Counted from the stretch's first letter, positions 9,917 through 19,649 are shown. The stretch: DNA of 64,000 nt from an uncultured Nitrospiraceae bacterium (GCA_937138415.1 CAKZPA010000037.1:1-64000), one strand, 5' to 3'. Notes: generated from the letters alone by a model not told the origin. Program-made: numbers and translations.

Positions 9917-9945
9917 ATATTATGGCATCATATAGTGTGAGTCAA
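9917..9945 (-). promoter_or_regulatory. Sigma70-type promoter for the ferritin-like gene
   Basis: Complement TTGACT-N17-TAATAT. Confidence 0.65.
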
Positions 9946-9988
9946 GGGCAATCGACTGACAGATGATTCTCTAACAGGAGAGGCACCG

Positions 9989-10870
9989 ATGGAGATCATT
10001 CCCGAACCTGAATGGGATGAACTCGTCACGAAAATCCAGACCCCCGGCAGCGTGACGATGCTCATCGGCGAGACCGACTCGGGGAAATCGTCGCTCGCGA
10101 AGTACCTCGTGCGGAGGCTCGTGATGCAAAGGAAGGCGGTCTGCTATGTCGATGCGGACGTCGGGCAGTCGTCGCTCGGTTTGCCCGGAACCATATCGCT
10201 GAACACGTTCAGGAACGAAGCCGACATCGCCCGCTTTGTCTTCGAGCGCATGTCTTTTGTCGGCACCATCAACCCGGCGACGAATATCGCCGGTATCACG
10301 GCGACCGTGAAACGAATGGTCGATGCGGCGAGGTCTTCCGTCGATATCGTCCTCATCGATACGTCAGGACTCGTCCACGGGGAAGCGGGGGAGCGGCTGA
10401 AGATCTCTAAGCTTCGGGCGGTGGCACCCGCTCATCTCGTCGCGATCCAAAAAGGGAGCGAACTCGAGCCCATCCTTCGACAATGTCCCGAAATGCGCGT
10501 TCACCGACTGAGCGTCTCGCGCCATATCGCACCGAGGCCAGTTGCACGGCGCGTCCAGTACCGGAGGAACAAATACCGCGACTACTTTCGTACAGCTCCA
10601 CTCCACGCGTGCGTCCTCTCGCCGCGCGAAGCGCCATTCGTCTACAGGAACGTGGCGTTCGCGATGAGGCGCTCGGCATTCAGGAGCGGCACCGTTATCG
10701 GACTCGACGCGCACGATCGGACGATCGCCTTGGGTATCCTCGAGGATGCATCCGACGATTCGATCACCTTCGCGTCACCGCTGCCGTCGACGAAGGGCGT
10801 GAGGACCGTCGTCTTCAGCGACATCGTATTCGACGACGAACGGGGGAACAACTTCGAACGATCGGCGTAA
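9989..10870 (+). CDS. Clp1/Grc3-like P-loop polynucleotide 5'-kinase
   Basis: P-loop GETDSGKSS (GxTDxGKS variant), DADVGQSSLGLPGTISL, VDIVLIDTSGLVHGEAGERLK. Confidence 0.75.
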   Translation: MEIIPEPEWDELVTKIQTPGSVTMLIGETDSGKSSLAKYLVRRLVMQRKAVCYVDADVGQSSLGLPGTISLNTFRNEADIARFVFERMSFVGTINPATNIAGITATVKRMVDAARSSVDIVLIDTSGLVHGEAGERLKISKLRAVAPAHLVAIQKGSELEPILRQCPEMRVHRLSVSRHIAPRPVARRVQYRRNKYRDYFRTAPLHACVLSPREAPFVYRNVAFAMRRSAFRSGTVIGLDAHDRTIALGILEDASDDSITFASPLPSTKGVRTVVFSDIVFDDERGNNFERSA

Positions 10871-10990
10871 CTTTCTTCAGGCACATCTCTTCGTAAACCG
10901 AGAATCCAATTTGTGTAAAGCGATGCGTCCCTCCCGTGGCAGCCCTGAGCGGACCGGTTTGCGCTGACGATGCGGGAGAACGTGACCGAA

Positions 10991-11407
10991 TCAGTCCCCG
11001 ATGATTTTTACGAGGACCCTCTTCTTTCTCCGGCCGTCGAACTCACCGTAAAAGATCTGTTCCCACGGACCGAAATCGAGCTTTCCGTTGGTCACGGCGA
11101 CCACGACTTCCCTGCCCATGATCTGCCGCTTCAGGTGGGCATCGGCATTGTCCTCGCCGACATTGTGACGATACTGCGAAACCGGCTCATGCGGCGCGAG
11201 CTTCTCGAGCCACACCTCGTAGTCGCGGTGAAGCCCCGGCTCGTCATCGTTAATGAAGACGGACGCGGTGATATGCATCGCGTTGACGAGAACGATACCT
11301 TCCCTGATGGCACTCTCCCTCAGGCACTGTTCGACGTGCGGCGTAATATTGATAAATGCGCGGCGTGTCGGCACCTCGAACCACAGCTCTTTGCGATAGC
11401 TCTTCAT
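10991..11407 (-). CDS. YjbQ / UPF0047 family secondary thiamine-phosphate synthase-like protein
   Basis: 138 aa; [95 protein letters not shown]. Confidence 0.9.
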   Translation of the reverse strand: MKSYRKELWFEVPTRRAFINITPHVEQCLRESAIREGIVLVNAMHITASVFINDDEPGLHRDYEVWLEKLAPHEPVSQYRHNVGEDNADAHLKRQIMGREVVVAVTNGKLDFGPWEQIFYGEFDGRRKKRVLVKIIGD

Positions 11408-11686
11408 AAAAGCCCCCTTGATCGAAGAGACGTTGACCGATACAGCACGTAGAGACTGGAGTTGCCTCTATCACACGCTCCTCTGACGTATCCGAGAGTC
11501 TTCGGAATGTCCGTGCCGACCTCTTCATCGAAGCCTCGCGCGGTCGATTCTCGTTGTCATCGGCGACGCACTCGGGCTACCCCTCCATCCGAAGAATCGC
11601 GCAGGCATTGCGCTCGTTCCCACGCGGTCGCTCCCGGCGTTGGTGCGAATGCCTTCGCCATACGTTTAAACCCCTGCACAGCATTT

Positions 11687-13117
11687 TTAGAGGAAATATT
11701 CGGCGAGGTTGATTCTGTATTTATTCGGATCGAGCGTCGTCACGATCGAGCGGAGGTAGTTTCCGTGGGGGTCCTTTTCCGTGAGACTCACGACGGGTCC
11801 CTTCTCGAGGCGATTGCCGCTTCGGTCGACGATGATGAGCACCCGCGGCCTGTCGAGAAACACAGTATCGCTCTCGTACACGAGCCCCAGTTCTCGCGTA
11901 TTCAGCATGACGAGTGCGCCGATCGGATAGATGCCGACCATATTGGTGAAGAATTTGAAGAGCAGAGGGTCGAGCTGTTTCCCCGCCCTCTCCATCATGA
12001 TACTGAGAGCCTTGTCGGGCGCCAACGGGATCCGCGAGTACACGCGTGCGGAGGTCATCGCGTCGTACTGGTCGACGATGCAGACGATCCTCGAGTAGAG
12101 GTCGAGATCACCGTAACGCCTCACTCGCGGATAACCCGAGAGGTCATAGTTCATGTGGTGCTCGAACGCGACGATCGACGACCTGATGGCGGTCGGGTCG
12201 AGTCCGCGCAGCTTCAGGAGGGCCCGAACGCCCCATATCGGATGGCGCTTGACGATCTTCCACTCCTCTTCCGTGAAGCTCGTCGCCTTATTGAGGATCT
12301 CGCTCGGCACTTCGATCTTGCCGATATCGTGGAAGAGCGCGACGAGGCCCAGCTCCGTCAGCATTTTTTTGTTCAGACCGAGCCGCTGTCCGAGCGCAAC
12401 GGACAGGATGCTCACGTTAACGGAGTGGTGGTACGTATACTCGTCGTAGTCTTTGATCGCCGTCATTCCGATGAGGAGACTTTCCTCTTCGAGAAGGTGG
12501 TCCACCATGGACTCGACGATGCGTTTCGCCTTCCTGATGTTCACTTTTTCCCCGGACTTGATCTTGGTCATCACGCCCTTCGAGAAGGAGACGGCGTTGT
12601 AGTACACTTTCTTGACCACTTTCCTCGTGTCGTCGCGTTCACCCTCCGCGATCTTCTTCAGGATATCCACCCGAATCCTTTCCAGCGGGGACACGTGGTC
12701 CCTCAGTGCGTCAAAGGGGGCGGAGGAGAATCCGGCAGCGAGAAACCCCTTGAGGAAGGCCTGGACATCGGACGGTCTGAGGCCCGGCAGGAACACGACG
12801 GTGCCGATCTCGCGCTTCTTGAACTCCCGGGCGAGGTAGTCGAAGTTCAGCAGATATTCGAGGGCATACCGGATGCGAACGTCGTTGCAGTAAAAATATT
12901 CCCCGACCAGCTGGAGGGTCAGCGACCCGTCACGCGCCATCAGCGGGTTGAGGAGAGCGAGGAACCTATCGATCGCCGTCGTCACGGCAACGTTGCCCGG
13001 ATTGTGAATCTGCGCGTTCCGGAGAATAACGGACAGCTGGTTGATGATGTCCTGCGCGCTGCGCAGGGTTTCCTGGTCCTCTCTACTGATCACCTTCGAG
13101 TTTCCTGACTGCCACAT
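11687..13117 (-). CDS. HD-GYP domain protein with N-terminal domain resembling that of the upstream HEAT protein
   Basis: LGLVALFHDIGKIEVPSEIL, HPIWGVRALLKL, HHMNYDLSGYPR. Starts at ATG 13117 or GTG 13093, overlapping the end of the HEAT-repeat gene; the ORF-track start at 13456 is too far upstream. Confidence 0.85.
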   Translation of the reverse strand: MWQSGNSKVISREDQETLRSAQDIINQLSVILRNAQIHNPGNVAVTTAIDRFLALLNPLMARDGSLTLQLVGEYFYCNDVRIRYALEYLLNFDYLAREFKKREIGTVVFLPGLRPSDVQAFLKGFLAAGFSSAPFDALRDHVSPLERIRVDILKKIAEGERDDTRKVVKKVYYNAVSFSKGVMTKIKSGEKVNIRKAKRIVESMVDHLLEEESLLIGMTAIKDYDEYTYHHSVNVSILSVALGQRLGLNKKMLTELGLVALFHDIGKIEVPSEILNKATSFTEEEWKIVKRHPIWGVRALLKLRGLDPTAIRSSIVAFEHHMNYDLSGYPRVRRYGDLDLYSRIVCIVDQYDAMTSARVYSRIPLAPDKALSIMMERAGKQLDPLLFKFFTNMVGIYPIGALVMLNTRELGLVYESDTVFLDRPRVLIIVDRSGNRLEKGPVVSLTEKDPHGNYLRSIVTTLDPNKYRINLAEYFL

Positions 13118-14732
13118 GGACAAAATCCCGCAGGAAGTCGCCGCACGAATCCCCCACGGACCGAAGCACAGGGATCGCGTCTTTTCGACCGAGGAGCCCG
13201 AGGGCGTACGCGGCGCACGCACGGTTTTCCTCGTTCCGGGCCCGGTTGAAAAGCGCCTTTTTCCTGAGCGTCTCGAGGAGGAACTCGAAGACGGCCTGGT
13301 CCTTCCACCGCGAGAGAACTTCAAAGAAGGCTTTCTTTTCGTCGAACTCCCGATCCCTGAATTCCTTATTCGAGGCCTTCTCGAGGATGATCTTCTTCGC
13401 GACCTCCGTCCCCATCGTTCCGAACGCCCTCGCGCCCGCGATGCGAACCTCTCCATTCTCGTCGTCGAGGCACTCCCTCAGCGTCTGCACCACGTCGTGG
13501 CTGCCAATGTCACCGAGCGCCTTGATCGCTTCTTTCCGCACCCGTAAGTCGCTGTGCCTGACCGCCCGGAGGAGATGCTCGGTCGCGCGACGGTCCGCGA
13601 TTTTGCGGAGCACGTAAATAATGTTCCGCACGAGATACCATCTCTCGTCGTTGAGCCCCTTCGCGATCGCGTGGATGTCTTTTTTGCCGAGCGCGATCAG
13701 CGCATCGATGATGTACTTGCGTGCCCGGACGGTCTTCAATTCTCCGAGCACGTGGATGAGCGACGGTATCGCGTTCTTGTCGAGGAAGCCGACGAACTGC
13801 CCGAACGCGCCAGTGTCTATTTCCAATCCGACGTCGAGGACGTGGGCGAGACACGCGATAACCCTCTCCTGCCCCAACTCGTAGCGGAGCATCGTGAAGT
13901 AATCCTTCCCGCCTTCCTTGAGGGACGGCTCCTGCATAACGTGCTGGGCTCGATGCAGAATGTGCACGATGAGGGCGATGTCGCCCCTCCGCGCGCAGTA
14001 GTGCACCGCCTCTCTGATGAGCTGAAAAATTTCCTCGATTTCGGCCTGCTTCTCCGACAGGTAGATGAGTTCAAAGAGGATGACGACGAGCTTCTCGATT
14101 TTGCCCGCGGCATCCTTTTCGAGTTCCTTCACGAGCATCTGGAGGTCCCCGTCAGAAAGAGGCACGACGGCGGTGTCCGTCTTTTCGCCGCCCTGGAATC
14201 CATCCTTGTACGCTCGCAAAAGATCGTTCGGGTCGGTAAGCCGTTCCTTCAGCGTCTCCTCAGCCTTTCTTTCATACTCTTCCTCGTCGATATCGACGAG
14301 GAATGCCTCGTCGACGACGTAGTGGATGTTCTCGAAATCGCGCTCCCACAGCAGTGTCACGACATCGTCGTCGACCTGCTCCCGGTCGAACTCCTGCGCG
14401 ATGATCTTCAGGAATTCCTCGATTTCGTCGCGGTTGAGCCCCCTCCTGAAGGTCAGTTCCCGCACGCCATCCTTGAAGAAGAAGAGCGCGAAGTTGTCGT
14501 CCTTCTCGGGATTGGCGTAAATCTCTTCACCGTCGTGATGGATAGTGTTCTGTTTGATCGCGAGCGTCAACGCCTCGTGTTCCCCGAGATACCTCGAGAA
14601 ACGGGCGAACGTCTCGTCCACCGTCTTCAGATACATCGGATTGTTGTCGGGGTACATCCTCACGTTCTTCCTCGCCTTGATGAGTGTCTGGAGGATGTCC
14701 CTCGCTGTGAGACTTTCTCCTACCGGTTCCAT
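13083..14732 (-). CDS. HEAT-repeat protein
   Basis: 549 aa; repeated HEAT/PBS-lyase-like units (DLRVRKEAIKALGDIGSHDVVQTLRECLDDENGEVRIAGARAFGTMG). Confidence 0.8.
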   Translation of the reverse strand: MEPVGESLTARDILQTLIKARKNVRMYPDNNPMYLKTVDETFARFSRYLGEHEALTLAIKQNTIHHDGEEIYANPEKDDNFALFFFKDGVRELTFRRGLNRDEIEEFLKIIAQEFDREQVDDDVVTLLWERDFENIHYVVDEAFLVDIDEEEYERKAEETLKERLTDPNDLLRAYKDGFQGGEKTDTAVVPLSDGDLQMLVKELEKDAAGKIEKLVVILFELIYLSEKQAEIEEIFQLIREAVHYCARRGDIALIVHILHRAQHVMQEPSLKEGGKDYFTMLRYELGQERVIACLAHVLDVGLEIDTGAFGQFVGFLDKNAIPSLIHVLGELKTVRARKYIIDALIALGKKDIHAIAKGLNDERWYLVRNIIYVLRKIADRRATEHLLRAVRHSDLRVRKEAIKALGDIGSHDVVQTLRECLDDENGEVRIAGARAFGTMGTEVAKKIILEKASNKEFRDREFDEKKAFFEVLSRWKDQAVFEFLLETLRKKALFNRARNEENRACAAYALGLLGRKDAIPVLRSVGDSCGDFLRDFVHVAVRKLEGDQ

Positions 14733-14766
14733 GTCGAAGCACGCACCCTTTTCCTACAGCCGGGAC

Positions 14767-15045
14767 TCATACGAGAAGGATCTTCCTCTCGCGCGCGAAA
14801 TTCTTCAGGATCATGAGCGCGGCATTGAGCCTCTGCAGTCGCGCGTTCCTGAACCGAATCGCGCGGGTATCGCCCTGCGGGAATTTCTCGCCCCGAATCT
14901 CGACCATTGCCCGCGAGATCTCCTGATAGAGACCTCTCAGCGCCTCGATCTCGAGGCCCTTCAGAAAGAGCGGGTTCACGACGACGTACCCCTCCGCGAT
15001 ATCGAAAGCGGTCGCTCTCAGGCTCTTCCCGCGGATCGTCGACAT
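14767..15045 (-). CDS. Conserved-looking small protein of unknown function in the tat operon
   Basis: 92 aa; start codon overlaps the tatC stop, suggesting translational coupling. Confidence 0.6.
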   Translation of the reverse strand: MSTIRGKSLRATAFDIAEGYVVVNPLFLKGLEIEALRGLYQEISRAMVEIRGEKFPQGDTRAIRFRNARLQRLNAALMILKNFARERKILLV

Positions 15046-15827
15046 CAGTGCACCGCCGGCCTGACGAAAATCTTCGAGACGAGGATACCGACCTCGTAGA
15101 GAACGATCATCGGTATCGCCATGAGCGTCTGGTTGAACACGTCGGGGGTCGGCGTGAGAATCGCGGCAATGACGAAAGCGACGAGGATCGCATACTTACG
15201 GTATCGTGCGAGCCACTGCGGCGTGACAAATCCCATCTTCGTGAAGAAGAGAATGATGATCGGAAGCTCGAAGACGGCGCCGAACGCGAGGACGAACTTG
15301 AGGCAAAAGTCGACGTACTGACCGACCGATAACATCGGCATCATGAAATCGCCCACCTTGTAGGTGAGGAGAAACCCCATGGCGAAAGGGAGAACGACGA
15401 AGAAACAGAAGGCGCTCCCGAGGAGAAACAGTCCGGTGGCGATGAGCACGAATGGAACGACGTACTTCTTTTCGTGCGCGTGGAGGCCCGGCGATACGAA
15501 GCTCCACAACTGATGGAAGACGACCGGCAACGCGAGGATGAGGGCCGCGACCATCGATATTTTCATGTTCATCCAGAAGCCCTCGGTCGGCGACAGGAAA
15601 ACGAGCTTCGTCATCTGCAGTTTATCCTGAAACACGTAGTGCATGTACATCTCTCTCACGGAAAAATCGAGCGTGTAGCGGAGCGGAAACATGAGGAACC
15701 CGAGGATTTCTTCGGAAAAGTTGAAGGTGATGACGAACGTCACACACAACGCGACGAGCGAGACGACGATCTTCTTCCTCAAATCGCCGAGGTGCTCCAT
15801 GAACGTCATCATCTTCTGGTTCGTCAT
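15045..15827 (-). CDS. tatC: Sec-independent protein translocase TatC
   Basis: MTFMEHLGDLRKKIVVSLVAL; multi-TM; FELPIIILFFTKMGFVTPQWLARYRKYAILVAFVIAAILTPTPDVFNQTLMAIPMIVLYEVGI. Confidence 0.95.
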   Translation of the reverse strand: MTNQKMMTFMEHLGDLRKKIVVSLVALCVTFVITFNFSEEILGFLMFPLRYTLDFSVREMYMHYVFQDKLQMTKLVFLSPTEGFWMNMKISMVAALILALPVVFHQLWSFVSPGLHAHEKKYVVPFVLIATGLFLLGSAFCFFVVLPFAMGFLLTYKVGDFMMPMLSVGQYVDFCLKFVLAFGAVFELPIIILFFTKMGFVTPQWLARYRKYAILVAFVIAAILTPTPDVFNQTLMAIPMIVLYEVGILVSKIFVRPAVH

Positions 15828-15941
15828 GCTAACCCTCCGCTCATCATACCGACCGATTGTGTGTGATTGCCGAATGGGTGTGGTTTAGCGTCATGCCGGG
15901 ACTACAGATATCTCCCGGGGTATCGGAGTGGACGCGACCGC

Positions 15942-16319
15942 TTACGTCTCTTTCCCCGATCGAGCATGATCCTGAATTTCTTTGGAGGCATCATCCAGCG
16001 ATGTGGCGATATCGTCGGATGCAGTCTCGACGTGCTCCCTGACTTCTTGCACCGTGCTTTCGACCGTCTTTTCGGCCGTTTTCACTTCCCTTTCGATCTG
16101 TCTCCTCACGTCGGTGACCGCGCCCCGTACCTCCGAGGAGACCTCCTTGACGTCCTTCAGCTCGTCCTCCACGGACTCCTTGACATCCTGCAGCGCCCTC
16201 TTCAGCTCCCCGAGACCTTTGCCGAGTGTCCTCCCGAGCTCGGGCAGCTTCTTCGGCCCGAAGACGAGGAGCGCCACGATAAAAATGACGATGAGTTCCG
16301 GCATCCCGACATCGAACAT
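15942..16319 (-). CDS. Sec-independent protein translocase TatA/TatB
   Basis: MFDVGMPELIVIFIVALLVFGPKKLPELGRTLGKGLGELKRA; charged amphipathic tail. Confidence 0.93.
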   Translation of the reverse strand: MFDVGMPELIVIFIVALLVFGPKKLPELGRTLGKGLGELKRALQDVKESVEDELKDVKEVSSEVRGAVTDVRRQIEREVKTAEKTVESTVQEVREHVETASDDIATSLDDASKEIQDHARSGKET

Positions 16320-16326
16320 CCGTCAG

Positions 16327-17109
16327 CTATTCCTCCTCGTAAATTTTCTTGATCTTTTTCTTTTCCTTCGGTGCCAGAAATGTCGCCGAGAACATGACGC
16401 GAGTCTCCGGTTCTCTGTTCTTCAGGTCGAACCCGACGCCGAACGTCGTGTAGATCAGATCTGCTGTTTTCACCCGGTACCCCAGGCGTGCCTCGACAAG
16501 GTCGATCTTTTCCGATTCGTGACTTTTCCTGCAGTAGAGCTCCGCGAGAAATTTGAAGTTGTGGGCAGCCGCAAAGTCAAGACCGACGAGGAATGCCACC
16601 TCCTCATCCAGATGTTTCTTCCCCGCCTCCGTGTAGAACAAATTCACATGGCCATTGATTGGTCCCACTTTCTTGCTCGCGATGAAACCGCCGCCGTAAC
16701 GACCGTTCGTCGTTACGTGCTCTGCGCCGGAAGGCACGGACGCGGCGAGGAGGAAAGCGAGCGACGGCCTGTACGTGCTCTCGTTGACAAACCGGTGCTT
16801 TAGACCGACGGCTGCATCTTCGAAACCGTCGCGCATATCGCCGCCGAAGTCGTACGGGAGCGTCATGATAAGCTCGACGCTGTCGGTCAAGCCGAATGAC
16901 GCTTTGACGAGAGCACGGTAGTAGTCTGGATCGATCGAGAGGTCAGCGCCTGCCGAGAGAGCAGCTTTCCCCCTGGGCAGGCTGTTTGCGCTGAACGTCG
17001 TGAAGACACCGTACGGGTCGACGGGCTGAAGACCTTTTATCTCGAATCCATGTGCGATATGGGAAGTGAGGAGGAGTGAAAAAATCAAGGAGAATAGGCA
17101 TTTTTTCAT
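16327..17109 (-). CDS. Predicted exported outer-membrane beta-barrel-like protein
   Basis: Signal peptide MKKCLFSLIFSLLLTSHIAHG from ATG 17109; repeated amphipathic beta pattern. Confidence 0.6.
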   Translation of the reverse strand: MKKCLFSLIFSLLLTSHIAHGFEIKGLQPVDPYGVFTTFSANSLPRGKAALSAGADLSIDPDYYRALVKASFGLTDSVELIMTLPYDFGGDMRDGFEDAAVGLKHRFVNESTYRPSLAFLLAASVPSGAEHVTTNGRYGGGFIASKKVGPINGHVNLFYTEAGKKHLDEEVAFLVGLDFAAAHNFKFLAELYCRKSHESEKIDLVEARLGYRVKTADLIYTTFGVGFDLKNREPETRVMFSATFLAPKEKKKIKKIYEEE

Positions 17110-17171
17110 GGTTAAACATAGCAGAAAAAACTGAGGGGTGTCAACGGACGGTGCGCGACACCGGCGCTTCG

Positions 17172-17201
17172 TTGACAAAGCTCGAAAGTCGCAAATATAA
17201 T
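17172..17201 (+). promoter_or_regulatory. Sigma70-type promoter for thioredoxin
   Basis: TTGACA-N18-TATAAT, ~50 nt upstream of the ATG at 17250. Confidence 0.65.
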
Positions 17202-17249
17202 TATCAAACACAATTCTTTATCACATCGGACAGACATGAGGAGGTCAGA

Positions 17250-17582
17250 ATGGCGGAAGGTGTTTTCGAAGCGACGACCGCGAACTGGGATACCGAGGTC
17301 CTGAAAGAAAAGGGACTTGTGATGATCGACTTCTGGGCAGCATGGTGCGGACCCTGTCGGATGATATCGCCGACCGTCGAGGAACTGGCCAAAGAATACA
17401 GTGGGAGAATCAAGGTCTTCAAACTTAACACCGATGAGAATTCGGAGATCGCGAGCAGGTATAAGATCATGGGAATCCCCACAATCATGTTCTTCCGTGA
17501 CGGGGTGAAGCTCGATCAGATCGTCGGAGTCGTTCCGAAACAGCAGCTCAAAGCAAAGTTGGACGCGCTCCTTGCCGGATGA
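17250..17582 (+). CDS. trxA: Thioredoxin
   Basis: MIDFWAAWCGPCRMISPTVEELA; RBS GAGGAGG before ATG 17250. Confidence 0.95.
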   Translation: MAEGVFEATTANWDTEVLKEKGLVMIDFWAAWCGPCRMISPTVEELAKEYSGRIKVFKLNTDENSEIASRYKIMGIPTIMFFRDGVKLDQIVGVVPKQQLKAKLDALLAG

Positions 17583-17651
17583 CGCGGGGTGGATGCGCCC
17601 GGCACGCACCCGCCGCGAGGGCGGTGAGAGAACGGCGCATCGCTTCCTTCC

Positions 17652-18971
17652 ATGTTCGAATCGCTCACTGAGAAATTAGAGTCGATATTTAAACGCCTCA
17701 AGGGGAAGGGTCTTCTCAAAGAGGAGGACGTCGATGTCGCTCTGAAAGAAATACGCCTCGCGCTCCTCGAGGCGGACGTCAATTTCAGGGTCGTCAAGGA
17801 TTTCATCCAGAAAATCCGGGAGAAGGCCGTCGGCAAGGAGGTCCTCGAAAGCCTCACCCCTGGTCAGCAGGTGATCAAAATTGTCAACGAGGAACTCTGT
17901 GAACTCCTCGGCAAGACGAACGCGAAAATATCTCTCGCCCCCAATCCGCCGACGATCATTATGATGGTTGGTCTCCACGGTTCCGGCAAAACGACGACGG
18001 CGGCAAAGCTTGCCCGCCTTTTCAAAAAGGAAGGAAGGAGGCCGATGCTCGTCGCTGCCGACCTTCAGCGTCCCGCAGCGATCGACCAGCTCATCGCATT
18101 GGGCGCTCAGATCGACGTCCCTGTCTTTCACGATAAGGCAGCGCGGAGCCCCGTCGAACTGTGCGCGGAGTCCGTGAAGAAAGCGAAGCTCGATGCCCGT
18201 GATGTCGTCATCCTCGACACCGCCGGCAGGCTGCACGTCGACGATTCGCTGATGGCGGAGTTGAGAGAGATCAGGGATCGCGTCGGTCCGAAGGAGGTCC
18301 TTTTTGTGGCGGATGCGATGACGGGACAGGATGCCGTCACGATAGCAAGGAACTTCGAGGAACGGATCGGGATCGACGGGATCATCCTCACGAAGATGGA
18401 CGGCGACGCGAGGGGTGGTGCGGCGATCTCCATTATTTCGGTGACGGGAAAGCCGATCAAGTTCATCGGGACGGGCGAAAAGATCGAGATGCTTGAACCG
18501 TTCTATCCCGACCGGATCGCGTCGAGGATCCTCGGCATGGGAGACGTGCTCACGCTCATAGAACAGGCCCAGAGAACCTTCGATCAGAAGGAGGCGGAGA
18601 AAATCCAGAAGACGATCATGGATGAGGCCTTCACGTTCGATGATCTCAGGGAGCAGCTGAGAAAGATGCGCAGCATGGGACCGCTCGAAAATCTCCTCGC
18701 GATGATTCCGGGGTTTCAGAAAATCAAGAACCTCGACATTGACGAACGCGAGTTGGTCAAGGTCGAAGCGATCATCAACTCTATGACAAAGAAGGAACGG
18801 CGAGACCACACGATCCTCAACGGGAGCCGTCGGAAGAGAATCGCGATAGGGAGCGGCACGACCGTGCCGGATGTGAACCGAGTGGTGAAGCAGTTCGTCG
18901 AGATCCGGAAGATGCTCAAGATGTTCAAGGGGAAGAAAGGATTGAGATTGCCGAAGGTCCTCCCCTTCTAA
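17652..18971 (+). CDS. ffh: Signal recognition particle protein Ffh
   Basis: GLHGSGKTTTAAKLA, DTAGRLHVDD, TKMDGDARGGAAIS, M-domain RMRSMGPLENLLAMIPG. Confidence 0.97.
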   Translation: MFESLTEKLESIFKRLKGKGLLKEEDVDVALKEIRLALLEADVNFRVVKDFIQKIREKAVGKEVLESLTPGQQVIKIVNEELCELLGKTNAKISLAPNPPTIIMMVGLHGSGKTTTAAKLARLFKKEGRRPMLVAADLQRPAAIDQLIALGAQIDVPVFHDKAARSPVELCAESVKKAKLDARDVVILDTAGRLHVDDSLMAELREIRDRVGPKEVLFVADAMTGQDAVTIARNFEERIGIDGIILTKMDGDARGGAAISIISVTGKPIKFIGTGEKIEMLEPFYPDRIASRILGMGDVLTLIEQAQRTFDQKEAEKIQKTIMDEAFTFDDLREQLRKMRSMGPLENLLAMIPGFQKIKNLDIDERELVKVEAIINSMTKKERRDHTILNGSRRKRIAIGSGTTVPDVNRVVKQFVEIRKMLKMFKGKKGLRLPKVLPF

Positions 18972-18983
18972 CTCCCCGCCGCA

Positions 18984-19649
18984 ATGACCCATCGCATTCC
19001 TCTCGCCGAAATCGACGATGTCCTCCTCGACATGGATGGCACGCTCCTCGACAAGTACTTCGACGATTACTTCTGGGAACACCTCGTTCCTGAAAAGTAC
19101 GCGGTCAAACACCAGATGACGTTCGGCAGGGCGAAACAGGAGCTCATGGAGAAGTATCGGATCCACGAGGGGACGCTGCGGTGGACGGATCTCGACTTTT
19201 GGTCTCGCGAACTCAACCTCGACATCCCGGCGCTGAAAGAGCAAATCAAGCACCTCATAGAGGTGCACCCCCACGTCGAGGACTTTCTGAAACGCATGAA
19301 AAAGCTGAAGAAGAGGGTCTCCTTAGTGACGAATGCCCACTATAAATCGATCGACCTCAAATTCAGAAAGACGCGGATCGGAAAGTACTTCGATGCGGTG
19401 CTCTCTTCGTTCGATGCGGGATTTCCGAAGGAGAGTCTCGATTTTTGGTCCGTCGCCGAGCGACGAATCGGCTTCGATCCGCGCGGCACGCTCTTCATCG
19501 ATGACACCGAGGCGGTCCTGCGAACGGCAAGGGAGTACGGCATCAGATACCTGCTCTTCAAATCGCGGGCTAATTCGGCACTGCCACCCGGGACATCGGA
19601 GGAATTCGCGCACATCGCGGATTTCAGCGAACTCATGGATACCCTCTGA
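18984..19649 (+). CDS. HAD-family hydrolase
   Basis: LLDMDGTLLDKYFDDYFWE, LVTNAH, FIDDTEAVL. Confidence 0.88.
   Translation: MTHRIPLAEIDDVLLDMDGTLLDKYFDDYFWEHLVPEKYAVKHQMTFGRAKQELMEKYRIHEGTLRWTDLDFWSRELNLDIPALKEQIKHLIEVHPHVEDFLKRMKKLKKRVSLVTNAHYKSIDLKFRKTRIGKYFDAVLSSFDAGFPKESLDFWSVAERRIGFDPRGTLFIDDTEAVLRTAREYGIRYLLFKSRANSALPPGTSEEFAHIADFSELMDTL

Noticed and set aside
11462-13108. 548-aa + strand ORF
   Set aside because: Antisense to the HD-GYP gene; His/Asp/Arg-rich and no domain.
13554-14816. 420-aa + strand ORF
   Set aside because: Antisense to the HEAT-repeat gene.
17676-19274. 532-aa minus-strand ORF
   Set aside because: Antisense to ffh and the HAD hydrolase; composition typical of a shadow ORF.
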